This document shows, in pieces, positions 8,432 through 16,464 of a stretch of 64,000 nucleotides of DNA. The notes beneath the pieces are model-generated. The model was not told the origin of the DNA and did no database searches. It saw only the letters and a list, made by a program, of their open reading frames with translations. The translations under genes and the position numbers were made by a program. The stretch is from Anaerolineales bacterium (GTDB lineage Bacteria > Chloroflexota > Anaerolineae > Anaerolineales > UBA4823): NCBI GenBank assembly GCA_016929095.1, contig JAFGJM010000048.1:1-64000 (forward strand). The letters are read 5' to 3'. Position 1 is the first letter of the stretch; every line of letters begins with the position of its first letter.

Positions 8432-9766
8432 TTATTCACCCAACGGACCGGTTCGCTCCTGCAGTAATTCCAAAAGAATTTGTGCCAGTTTAATCGAGTC
8501 ATGCCGCCAAGGATAATCCCTATCGACTAAATTTGTTTGATAGATGGGATACCTGTCTTCCGCGCCCGGTTCAATTTGAACCCATTGAACTGTATCCGGT
8601 AAAGGAGGTTGCCATTGTTGATTTGCCACAACCAGGTCAAATATGCCCCTGCCGACATGTTCTTCCAAAGCCATAATGTGATCTTCACAATCATAGCCAT
8701 CGGTCTCACCTGGTTGAGTTGCCAGATTACAGACAAATACCTTAAACCCTCGGCTGCTGCGAATTGCTTCAGCCACATCGGGTACAAGCAAGTTGGGCAA
8801 TATGCTTGTATATAAACTACCAGGACCGATCACGATCATATCTGCATTCAATATGGCACGAATAGATTGAGGAAAACCGGGGGGTGAATTTGGCTCAAGC
8901 CAAACATGACGCACTTTACCTGGCATTACCGGAATACTGCTCTCCCCTTCAACCCGTACTTCATACTCTAAATTGGGTAAAAGCATATCGGCAACCAGTT
9001 TAACATCATGCAATGTAGATGGTAAAACCTGCCCTTGCACACCCAATACCCGTCCTGATTCAGCGACTGCTTCTTCAAAGCTTCCTGTAATCTCGGATAG
9101 TGCACTGATAAATAAATTCCCAAAAGAATGGCCTTCCATCTTTCCTTCACCGTCCGGGAAACGGTATTGAAATAATTGTGATAGCAAGGCTTCGTCATTC
9201 GATAATGCCGCCAAACAATTACGAATGTCCCCGGGAGGTAATATCCCCATCTCTCGACGTATACGTCCGGAAGACCCTCCATCGTCGGCAACTGTAACCA
9301 CAGCCGAAAGATTATATGAATATTGCTTTAAACCTCGTAATAAAGTTGATAAACCATGGCCTCCGCCGATTGCGACAATCCTGGCGCCCCGTTCCCTTTT
9401 TCGATGATTGGATATGGTTTCCACAACCTTTTTTCCGGGTTTTACAAATGGTTTTATCAAGCTGCGATTTAATCCTAATATCCCCCCTACAATCATCCCC
9501 AATCCTAATCCGCCAAAAATAATTGCCCTCAAAGGTCTGGCTAAAAAGCGTAATGAAGCGGCAGAGAGTAAAGGCAGCCACCAGGTTTCTGGTGTTGTTC
9601 GATATACTTCCAGGATCAATATGGCAAATCCAACCCCTGTCAATGTCGTACCGGCCAGGGTTAATAAGAACCACCGCTTTACCCCCATTCCAGGGATAAG
9701 CCATCGAAAATTTGATTTTATCCAATCCCATATTCGTTGATTCCAGGGAATGATCTGCTTTACCAT
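8432..9766 (-). CDS. yvcK: YvcK/CofD-like gluconeogenesis factor with N-terminal membrane anchor
   Basis: The C-terminal ~315 residues match the YvcK (CofD-like) family: nucleotide loop RIVAIGGGHGLSTLLRGLK near residue 130, then VVTVADDGGSSGRIR, PPGDIRNCLAALS and GHSFGNLFISAL. YvcK binds UDP-sugars, and in other bacteria it is needed for growth on gluconeogenic carbon sources and for cell-wall homeostasis. The first ~110 residues are extra and contain two or three hydrophobic segments (about 33-53, 62-76 and 82-100), so this copy should sit on the cytoplasmic membrane. It lies directly upstream of the glycolytic genes, which fits a carbon-flux role. Family sure; biochemical activity not inferable. 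Confidence 0.88.
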   Translation of the reverse strand: MVKQIIPWNQRIWDWIKSNFRWLIPGMGVKRWFLLTLAGTTLTGVGFAILILEVYRTTPETWWLPLLSAASLRFLARPLRAIIFGGLGLGMIVGGILGLNRSLIKPFVKPGKKVVETISNHRKRERGARIVAIGGGHGLSTLLRGLKQYSYNLSAVVTVADDGGSSGRIRREMGILPPGDIRNCLAALSNDEALLSQLFQYRFPDGEGKMEGHSFGNLFISALSEITGSFEEAVAESGRVLGVQGQVLPSTLHDVKLVADMLLPNLEYEVRVEGESSIPVMPGKVRHVWLEPNSPPGFPQSIRAILNADMIVIGPGSLYTSILPNLLVPDVAEAIRSSRGFKVFVCNLATQPGETDGYDCEDHIMALEEHVGRGIFDLVVANQQWQPPLPDTVQWVQIEPGAEDRYPIYQTNLVDRDYPWRHDSIKLAQILLELLQERTGPLGE

Positions 9767-9861
9767 CGTTTGGTCATCATAGCAGTCTTTGTTTCTCTCG
9801 TCAAATAATAAAATTTTAAGGAATTATGTGTAAACTTTTCATTACAAATGCATGATTATGC

Positions 9862-9867
9862 TATACT
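9862..9867 (+). promoter_or_regulatory. -10 element for a leaderless ROK kinase transcript
   Basis: TATACT ends 6 bases before the ATG at 9874 and no ribosome site is visible. Transcription starting about 7 bases after the hexamer would begin at or next to the start codon, giving a leaderless mRNA. Confidence 0.45.
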
Positions 9868-9873
9868 TACTTT

Positions 9874-10824
9874 ATGTCATGTTTTGTAGCTGTAGATATT
9901 GGTGGAACGCAAATACGCGCGGCAAGCTACCCGCAGGATTCCCTCACTCCCTATAAACTCAATCGTATGTCCACACAAGCGCCGGGATCGACTCCCCTGG
10001 AGCGTTTAATTCAAACCATCGCTTCTATTTGGCCTGTCGATGATAACGTTTTGGGGATTGGTATTGCCATAGCCGGACCTGTGGATCCTTACCGAGGGAT
10101 CGTGTTAACTGCCCCAAATATTCCTGGTTGGGAAAAGGTGCCCTTAAAGGAACTTCTACAAGATAAATTCAAAACCCCTGTTTGTCCAGGAAATGATGCA
10201 AATTTAGCTGCATTGGGAGAATGGAAATTTGGAGCCGGTAAAGGCCATCATAATATTATTTATATGACCATCAGCACGGGTATTGGTGGGGGAATCATCA
10301 TTGACGATCGCTTATTATTAGGTGAACAAGGATTAGCCACAGAGATAGGTCATATCATTATTGATCCTGATGGACCAATGTGCGGGTGTGGTGGTCATGG
10401 ACATCTCGAAGCGATGGCGTCAGGTCCTGCTATCGCACGGTGGGTGGAACAAGAATTGGAAAAAGGACGCCAATCGGTGCTTTCCGCCTCCCAACCGGTT
10501 ACTGCCCGGGATATTTCGATGGCTGCTTCACAAGGCGATGAATTAGCCCTAAATGCTCTCCACCGAGCGGGCACAATTATTGGTATTGCTATTGTTAACT
10601 TCCTGCATATCTTTAATCCCTCCATGATAATTCTGGGCGGTGGAGTATCCCAAAGCAAGGAATTATTATTCGAACCAATCCGCGCTTACTTAAGAAGTCA
10701 TGTCATGACTCCGAATTACCTTGAAAACTTAAGTATCGTGCCCGCCGTTTTGGGAGATGAATCTGGTTTAATGGGCGCCCTCGCACTCGTACGCCAATCT
10801 TTCGAATCAACCACAAAATCATAA
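9874..10824 (+). CDS. ROK-family sugar kinase (glucokinase-like)
   Basis: The 316-residue protein has the actin-like ATPase fold of ROK kinases: phosphate-1 loop AVDIGGTQIRA, catalytic Asp in CPGNDANLAALGE, the sugar-contact GHIIIDPDG and the ROK zinc motif. It should phosphorylate glucose or a related hexose with ATP. The zinc motif reads CGCGGHGHLE where the family norm is CGCGxxGCxE, so the last Cys is His, a conservative zinc-ligand change. The ATG has no ribosome site but a -10 hexamer 6 bases upstream, suggesting leaderless translation. It is divergent from yvcK, which fits a carbon-metabolism neighbourhood. The exact sugar is uncertain. Confidence 0.88.
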   Translation: MSCFVAVDIGGTQIRAASYPQDSLTPYKLNRMSTQAPGSTPLERLIQTIASIWPVDDNVLGIGIAIAGPVDPYRGIVLTAPNIPGWEKVPLKELLQDKFKTPVCPGNDANLAALGEWKFGAGKGHHNIIYMTISTGIGGGIIIDDRLLLGEQGLATEIGHIIIDPDGPMCGCGGHGHLEAMASGPAIARWVEQELEKGRQSVLSASQPVTARDISMAASQGDELALNALHRAGTIIGIAIVNFLHIFNPSMIILGGGVSQSKELLFEPIRAYLRSHVMTPNYLENLSIVPAVLGDESGLMGALALVRQSFESTTKS

Positions 10825-10847
10825 ATTCAAATCTGTGATCATAGAAT

Positions 10848-12581
10848 ATGCCTCAATTACCTAAATGTTGGAAATTTGCTCCTCGCATTCCTTCCGAAGC
10901 TGATATTGAATTAAACGAATATGCGCCAGTATTACGACAAATTTTATTTAATCGCGGGTATAAAACTAAACAATCCGCCCAAAAATTTCTTGATGCCGCC
11001 CAACCGGAGGGGACAGAACCCCAAAACATGCTGGGCATGCTCAAGGCGACCGAGCGAATAAACCAAGCCATATCAAAAAAAGAACTTATAGCCGTTTATG
11101 GCGATTATGATGTTGATGGCGTTACAGCAACAGCTTTACTGACCAGAATGCTTATTGCGCTGGGAGCAAATGTTGAACCTTTCATCCCCAATCGATTTGA
11201 TGAAGGTTATGGTTTAAATAAAGAATCATTAAAAAATTTAAAGGACAAAGGAATTCGCCTGGTAATCACGGTAGATTGTGGCATCCGTTCTACACCTGAA
11301 GTGGAATATGCACATGATATAAATCTTGATTTAATCATCACCGATCACCACTCACCCTTAAATGAATTACCTTCTGCATTTGCCGTCATTAATCCTAAAC
11401 AGCCTGATGATACCTATCCGGAAAAAAACCTTGCTGGCGTGGGATTAGCCTATAAATTAGCTTGCGCCCTGGCAGGTTATGCGGATAAGCTGTCGCCCCC
11501 TCCAATCAAATTCCCAAACGACCCAAAAAATCCAAATTTTTATCTCGATCTGGTGGCTTTGGGAACTGTAGCGGATCTGGTACCACTTACCGGCGAGAAT
11601 CGCACTCTGGTGAAAAAAGGGATCGAACAATTACGCAATCCTCATAACCAGGGAATATTGTCATTAATCATGGCTTCGGGAGTGAACATCGACACGATAA
11701 ATGCATATCATATCGGTTTCATATTAGGTCCCCGACTCAATGCCTCTGGCAGGCTGGATACAGCCATGACATCCTTAAGCTTATTACTTTCAAAAGATGT
11801 CTATGAAACCGGGGAATTAGCCCAATTTCTTGATGATCAAAATCGAGAACGCCAAGATATTACCCGTCAAATTCAAAAAGATGCCGAAGAAATCGCCTGC
11901 ATTCCAGATCACGATTCATATTTACTTTTTGCTTCGCATAAAGATTTCAATCCTGGGGTAGTAGGGTTGGCAGCTTCCCGCCTTTGTGAACAATATTACC
12001 GTCCGGCTATCGTTGCTTTCCAGGGTGATGAATATACCCGCGGTTCTTGCCGCAGTATCCCAGAATTCGATATCACGAAAGCTTTGGATGCCTGCGCTGA
12101 ATTGATGGAACATCACGGAGGACATTCTGCCGCTGCCGGTTTTACCATCCGTAATGAGAAGGTAGAAGAACTGGTCAATCGTTTGCAATCGATAGCCCAG
12201 CGAGAATTAAATACAAAAGACCTGCGACCTAAATTGGATATCGATGTTGAAATCCCCCTTAAGGATTTGAAACCCAGCATTTTACAATATCTGGATTGGA
12301 TGCAACCTACAGGTAATTCCAATGAGCAACCCATTTTTGTATCAAGAAATTTGATCCCTCTCCGAAAGAAGCAGGTGGGAAAAGACGCTGCCCACTTAAA
12401 AATGACAGTGACCGATGGGATGATTACCTATGACGCCATCGCCTTTCGCCAGGGTACATGGTATGAAAATATGCCAGACCGAATTGACCTGGCATATACT
12501 TACGAGCGCAATGAATTTAATGGGCGAAGCTCATTACAACTCAATGTTGTCGATATTAAACCTTCAAACAATACAGGATAA
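10848..12581 (+). CDS. recJ: Single-stranded-DNA-specific exonuclease RecJ
   Basis: The 577-residue protein has the DHH phosphoesterase motifs in order: YGDYDVDGVTA (metal-binding Asp), VDCGIRS, and the DHH signature in LIITDHHSP. They are followed by a DHHA1 domain with GGHSAAAGFTI and a C-terminal OB-like region. RecJ degrades single-stranded DNA 5' to 3' in recombination and mismatch repair. Length is typical of the family. It starts 23 bases after the ROK kinase, so the two may share a transcript. Its TAA is immediately followed by the reverse-strand stop of the next gene, leaving no room for a terminator. Confidence 0.95.
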   Translation: MPQLPKCWKFAPRIPSEADIELNEYAPVLRQILFNRGYKTKQSAQKFLDAAQPEGTEPQNMLGMLKATERINQAISKKELIAVYGDYDVDGVTATALLTRMLIALGANVEPFIPNRFDEGYGLNKESLKNLKDKGIRLVITVDCGIRSTPEVEYAHDINLDLIITDHHSPLNELPSAFAVINPKQPDDTYPEKNLAGVGLAYKLACALAGYADKLSPPPIKFPNDPKNPNFYLDLVALGTVADLVPLTGENRTLVKKGIEQLRNPHNQGILSLIMASGVNIDTINAYHIGFILGPRLNASGRLDTAMTSLSLLLSKDVYETGELAQFLDDQNRERQDITRQIQKDAEEIACIPDHDSYLLFASHKDFNPGVVGLAASRLCEQYYRPAIVAFQGDEYTRGSCRSIPEFDITKALDACAELMEHHGGHSAAAGFTIRNEKVEELVNRLQSIAQRELNTKDLRPKLDIDVEIPLKDLKPSILQYLDWMQPTGNSNEQPIFVSRNLIPLRKKQVGKDAAHLKMTVTDGMITYDAIAFRQGTWYENMPDRIDLAYTYERNEFNGRSSLQLNVVDIKPSNNTG

Positions 12582-13265
12582 TTAATCCACAAAACGATAT
12601 TTAAACAACGCCCACATGGCTTCGAAGGCATCCATCATTTTTATCTTCTTACCCTCGCTATAATCCCGAGGATTAAACGATATCGGGACTTCGTATATTC
12701 TCACCTTTTGCTTGAGTATTTTTGCGGTAAATTCCGGTTCGAAATCAAAATGATTGGCATGCAATGTCATATTGCTGACGACTTCTCTTCGAAATACTTT
12801 ATAGCCGGTTTCCATATCCGTTAAAATGTTATTATAGAGAATATTGGTAACCAGGGTTAAAATTTTATTGGCGACCATATTCCAAAAAAGGATTGGACGT
12901 CTTGCACCGCCTAAAAACCGTGAGCCATAAACCACGTCGGCAATTCCCTCATTGATCGGGCGCATCAAATTGGGATACTCGCGAGGATCATATTCCAAAT
13001 CAGCATCTTGAATGATCACGACATCACCGGTCGCATTCTTTATCCCAGTCCGAACAGCAGCTCCTTTGCCTTGATTTTTCTCATGCAAAATGACCCTGAT
13101 CACATCATCATGATCGTACTCAGCCAATATCTCACGGGTTCCATCTTTTGAACCGTCGTCGACAATTAATATTTCATCGATCATGTTCGTAGCTTGAACA
13201 CGCCTTACAATTTCATTAATTGTCATTTTTTCATTGTATACAGGGATAATTACGCTTGTTCTCAT
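12582..13265 (-). CDS. Glycosyltransferase family 2, DPM1-like
   Basis: This 227-residue GT-A enzyme resembles the catalytic domain of polyprenyl-phosphate mannose/glucose synthases. It has VIIPVYNE at the N-terminus, [10 protein letters not shown] for nucleotide binding, and the metal-binding [17 protein letters not shown]. There is no C-terminal membrane segment, so it is the single-domain form. It would transfer a hexose from a nucleotide sugar to a polyprenyl phosphate to provide a lipid-linked donor. A perfect TATAAT lies 7 bases before the ATG with no ribosome site, implying a leaderless mRNA. Sugar specificity cannot be deduced. Confidence 0.88.
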   Translation of the reverse strand: MRTSVIIPVYNEKMTINEIVRRVQATNMIDEILIVDDGSKDGTREILAEYDHDDVIRVILHEKNQGKGAAVRTGIKNATGDVVIIQDADLEYDPREYPNLMRPINEGIADVVYGSRFLGGARRPILFWNMVANKILTLVTNILYNNILTDMETGYKVFRREVVSNMTLHANHFDFEPEFTAKILKQKVRIYEVPISFNPRDYSEGKKIKMMDAFEAMWALFKYRFVD

Positions 13266-13272
13266 GATATAT

Positions 13273-13278
13273 ATTATA
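13273..13278 (-). promoter_or_regulatory. -10 element for a leaderless GT2 transcript
   Basis: The minus strand reads TATAAT, 7 bases, then ATG (13265-13263). No Shine-Dalgarno sequence fits in between. Confidence 0.5.
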
Positions 13279-13296
13279 CCTGGAGTGATTACTGCG

Positions 13297-13305
13297 TGCT
13301 ATAAT
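13297..13305 (+). promoter_or_regulatory. Extended -10 promoter of the AAA+ ATPase gene
   Basis: TGCTATAAT is a full extended -10 element. It gives a start near 13312, followed by the ribosome site GGAGG 4 bases before the ATG at 13341. It is back-to-back with the GT2 promoter. Confidence 0.6.
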
Positions 13306-13340
13306 CCAATTTTGAAAGATTTCACCATTTTGGAGGAATA

Positions 13341-14684
13341 ATGACTGTCGTACGATCAAAGCCTTCTACTGCAACGGCTAGCTCATCTGGTAGCAGTTCG
13401 TTTTTACCACCCCCAATCAATAAAATCGAAGATACAGGTTTATCTCCTTTATGGTTACAAGACCTTGCATTAAAAATCCTATACTTTCAGGGTTATATCA
13501 GTGGTTTTAAAGTAGCCGAAGAAATGACCCTGCCCTTTGCCGGGGTGGTTGACCAAATTCTCGAAGCGTTAAAACGAGAAAAATTTGTTGAAGTTAAATC
13601 TTCTCAACAAATCGGATTGGGTGAAGGCTCATATCAATATGCGATTACTGGAGCCGGCATAGCGCGCGCCAGAGAAGCCCTGGAGAGAAGTCAATATGCA
13701 GGACCAGCCCCCGTTCCATTAAAAACCTACAACAACTCTATTTTAAAACAAAGCCGGGGTAGAACTATTATTACGAACCAATCTCTGCACCAAGCATTAT
13801 CGACATTGACATTGAACGAACGTACCTTTCAAAGGATCGGCCCGGCGGTAAATTCCGGGACTTCGATATTCTTATATGGCCCTCCCGGTAATGGTAAAAC
13901 CAGTATTGCCCGTTCAGTTGGGAATATGATACTAAAAGAAAATATGTATATTCCCTATGCAATATATGTCGACGGACAGGTCGTGAAGTTGTATGATTCG
14001 GTTAACCACCAATTAGCACGCGAGGAGAATGTCTCGGCTGGTACCGGAACAGTTCGTTCCGGTGCCCGCAGAGATACACGTTGGGTACGCATTCGGCGAC
14101 CATTCATCGTCGTTGGTGGAGAGTTAAATATGGCTGGTCTGGATTTGGTGTTCGATGATACCAATAAATATTATGAGGCGCCATTCCAGGTAAAAGCCAA
14201 TGGTGGAATTTTCCTTATCGATGACTTTGGCAGACAGCAAGTCCGCCCGCGCGACTTGCTCAACCGCTGGATTGTTCCCTTAGAAAACCGCATTGACTAC
14301 CTCACCTTACATACCGGACGAAAAGTAGAAGTTCCTTTCGATGTCATGGTCGTATTTTCCACCAACCTGCCCCCCAAAGACCTGGTGGACGAAGCATTTT
14401 TACGCCGGTTGCGCCATAAAATCGAAATTGGTGATCCCAGCTATGAAGATTACCGAGAGATCTTTAAACGCGTTGCATCCTCCAAAGGGATAACCTACAG
14501 CGATCAAGGATTGGCCTACTTGCTTCAGGAATGGTACATTAAACGCGGTAGAAAACTTCGCGCTTCTCATCCACGCGATCTTTGTGATCAAATTATCGAT
14601 ATCTCACGCTTTCTCTCAATGGACCCTACCATGTCGAGAGACCTTTTAGACCGCGCCGCCGAGTCATACTTCGTAGAAATTTAA
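13341..14684 (+). CDS. AAA+ ATPase with N-terminal winged-helix-like region, uncharacterised
   Basis: The 447 residues divide into three parts: a low-complexity Ser-rich start (to about 25), a helical region that looks like a winged helix (about 35-115, DLALKILYFQGYISG to YQYAITGAGIARA), and an AAA+ module. The module has Walker A GPPGNGKT at 180-187, Walker B FLIDDF at 291-296, sensor 1 FSTNLPP at 339-345 and Arg-finger candidates in FLRRLRHK, followed by a helical lid. It should couple ATP hydrolysis to remodelling of a partner. I recognise it as a recurring uncharacterised ATPase type, not as MoxR, RuvB or Lon. It has its own extended -10 promoter. No substrate can be inferred from the neighbours. 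Confidence 0.8.
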   Translation: MTVVRSKPSTATASSSGSSSFLPPPINKIEDTGLSPLWLQDLALKILYFQGYISGFKVAEEMTLPFAGVVDQILEALKREKFVEVKSSQQIGLGEGSYQYAITGAGIARAREALERSQYAGPAPVPLKTYNNSILKQSRGRTIITNQSLHQALSTLTLNERTFQRIGPAVNSGTSIFLYGPPGNGKTSIARSVGNMILKENMYIPYAIYVDGQVVKLYDSVNHQLAREENVSAGTGTVRSGARRDTRWVRIRRPFIVVGGELNMAGLDLVFDDTNKYYEAPFQVKANGGIFLIDDFGRQQVRPRDLLNRWIVPLENRIDYLTLHTGRKVEVPFDVMVVFSTNLPPKDLVDEAFLRRLRHKIEIGDPSYEDYREIFKRVASSKGITYSDQGLAYLLQEWYIKRGRKLRASHPRDLCDQIIDISRFLSMDPTMSRDLLDRAAESYFVEI

Positions 14685-14706
14685 TTATTCAATTTTCGAG
14701 ACTTCC

Positions 14707-15468
14707 ATGCTATCAAGCTTACCACGCCCCGTTATTTTCGCTCATCGTGGTTCCAGTGCACATGCTCCCGAAAACACTCTGGCATCTTTTAACCTGGCAA
14801 TTCAACAAGGCGCCGATGCCATCGAATTAGATACGATGCTCTGCGCCGATAATCAACCTGTTGTTATTCATGATGAAAAATTAGACCGCATTACTGGCAT
14901 TTCAAAATTCGTAAAACAATTAACTTTAGAAGAATTAAAAACCCTTGATGCCGGAAAATATTTCAAACCATCCTTCGAAGGCGAACGAATTCCCAGTTTG
15001 AAAGAGGTTTTTGAGGTTTGCGGAAAGAAGATTTTTATAAATATCGAACTTAAAAACTTATCTACACCCACGGATAATTTACCCCAAATAGTTGCCGCGC
15101 TTGTTCACCAATTTGAGTTGGAAAATTTCATCATGTTTTCTTCATTCAACCCTCTGGCATTAATCCGCATACAGAAATTATTACCCAATACACCTGTTGG
15201 ATTATTAGCCGATTCTGGTTTAAATGGCTATTGGGCGCGCTCATGGATTGGACGATTTATTAAATATAATGCGCTGCATCCTTGGTTAGGCGATGTTTCC
15301 GTAAAATTAGTCGAAGAAGCGCATCGAAGAGGAAAACGTATCCATGTTTATACGGTGAATAATCCTCTAGATATGAGTCGTATGGCTTCGCTTGATGTCG
15401 ATGGATTCTTTTCTGATGATCCATTGTTGGCATTACAAACCCTAAATCGAGGCAATAATAAATCATGA
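14707..15468 (+). CDS. Glycerophosphodiester phosphodiesterase
   Basis: The 253-residue TIM-barrel enzyme has the GDPD signature: FAHRGSS and APENTLASF near the N-terminus, ELDTML with the metal-binding Glu and Asp, VVIHDEKLDR, and the C-terminal HVYTVNNP. It hydrolyses glycerophosphodiesters to glycerol 3-phosphate and an alcohol. No signal peptide is present, so it is cytoplasmic, of the UgpQ type rather than the secreted GlpQ type. Its TGA overlaps the next ATG (ATGA at 15465-15468), so it is translationally coupled to the dehydratase. Confidence 0.92.
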   Translation: MLSSLPRPVIFAHRGSSAHAPENTLASFNLAIQQGADAIELDTMLCADNQPVVIHDEKLDRITGISKFVKQLTLEELKTLDAGKYFKPSFEGERIPSLKEVFEVCGKKIFINIELKNLSTPTDNLPQIVAALVHQFELENFIMFSSFNPLALIRIQKLLPNTPVGLLADSGLNGYWARSWIGRFIKYNALHPWLGDVSVKLVEEAHRRGKRIHVYTVNNPLDMSRMASLDVDGFFSDDPLLALQTLNRGNNKS

Positions 15469-16433
15469 TCCCAAATGCCTGGTTTGAGGATGCCGCGAAA
15501 CGAATAAAACCATATATTCAACCCACGCCCCTTACATTCGACAGAGAAAATAATATCTTTCTGAAATGGGAAAACCATCAAAAAACAGGATCATTTAAAC
15601 TTCGTGGCGCTCTGAATAAAATTCTAAGCTTACAGGAATGGGAAATAAAACAAGGGTTAGTGACTGCATCTGCCGGTAACCATGGTCAAGGCGTAGCCAT
15701 GGCTGCCAATCTGGTGAACGCCCAGGTTACCATTTTTGCTTCCGATCATGCGGTTCCGGCGAAGCTGGAAGCCATGCGATCGATGGGTGTTAATATAATC
15801 CTGATTCCAGATGGGTATAGTGAAGCCGAAAAAGCAGGGATTATTTTCGCGAAAGAGAATCATGCCACATGGATATCTCCCTATAACGATGGTCAAATAA
15901 TTGCCGGTCAGGGAACTATAGCTCTTGAAGTGCTTGAAGATATGCCCGCGGCTTCAGCCATGACGTGGATCGTGCCCGTTGGCGGCGGAGGGTTAATTTC
16001 CGGGATCGGGGCGGTTATAAAAGAAAATATCATCAACAATGATAATCTAAACCAATCACAACCTTCCGACGTGATCCTGGTTGGCGTGCAGCCCGAAGCC
16101 TCGTCATTCATGCATGCGATTTATAAAGTTGGAAACCAGATTGGAGTAGAGGACCTCCCTACCCTGGCAGATGGATTATCGGGAGCAGTCGAAGAAGGTT
16201 CTATTACTATTCCCATGGTACGTAAATATGTGGACGATATCATAACTGTTAGCGAAAGTGAAATCACCCATGCAATAGCTTTTGCGTGGAATAGATACAG
16301 GGAAAAAATCGAAGGATCAGCCGCCGTTTCATTGGCTGCTATTCTCACAAAAAAATGTGAAAAGAAACCTGCCGTCCTCATTCTTTCGGGTGGTAATATA
16401 CAAAAGGAAGTGTTTGATCAAATTGTAGGTTAG
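15465..16433 (+). CDS. Threonine/serine dehydratase (PLP fold type II)
   Basis: This 322-residue PLP enzyme has the Schiff-base Lys in KTGSFKLRGALN near residue 42, the Asn loop in TASAGNHGQGVA, and the phosphate-binding glycine loop PVGGGGLISGIG. It lacks a C-terminal ACT-like domain, so it resembles catabolic threonine dehydratase or serine racemase rather than the isoleucine-regulated IlvA. The expected reaction is threonine to 2-oxobutyrate plus ammonia. It overlaps the upstream phosphodiesterase by 4 bases. Substrate choice between threonine and serine is open. Confidence 0.88.
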   Translation: MIPNAWFEDAAKRIKPYIQPTPLTFDRENNIFLKWENHQKTGSFKLRGALNKILSLQEWEIKQGLVTASAGNHGQGVAMAANLVNAQVTIFASDHAVPAKLEAMRSMGVNIILIPDGYSEAEKAGIIFAKENHATWISPYNDGQIIAGQGTIALEVLEDMPAASAMTWIVPVGGGGLISGIGAVIKENIINNDNLNQSQPSDVILVGVQPEASSFMHAIYKVGNQIGVEDLPTLADGLSGAVEEGSITIPMVRKYVDDIITVSESEITHAIAFAWNRYREKIEGSAAVSLAAILTKKCEKKPAVLILSGGNIQKEVFDQIVG

Positions 16434-16464
16434 AATCATTCAAGAGAAATACTCGACTATTATT

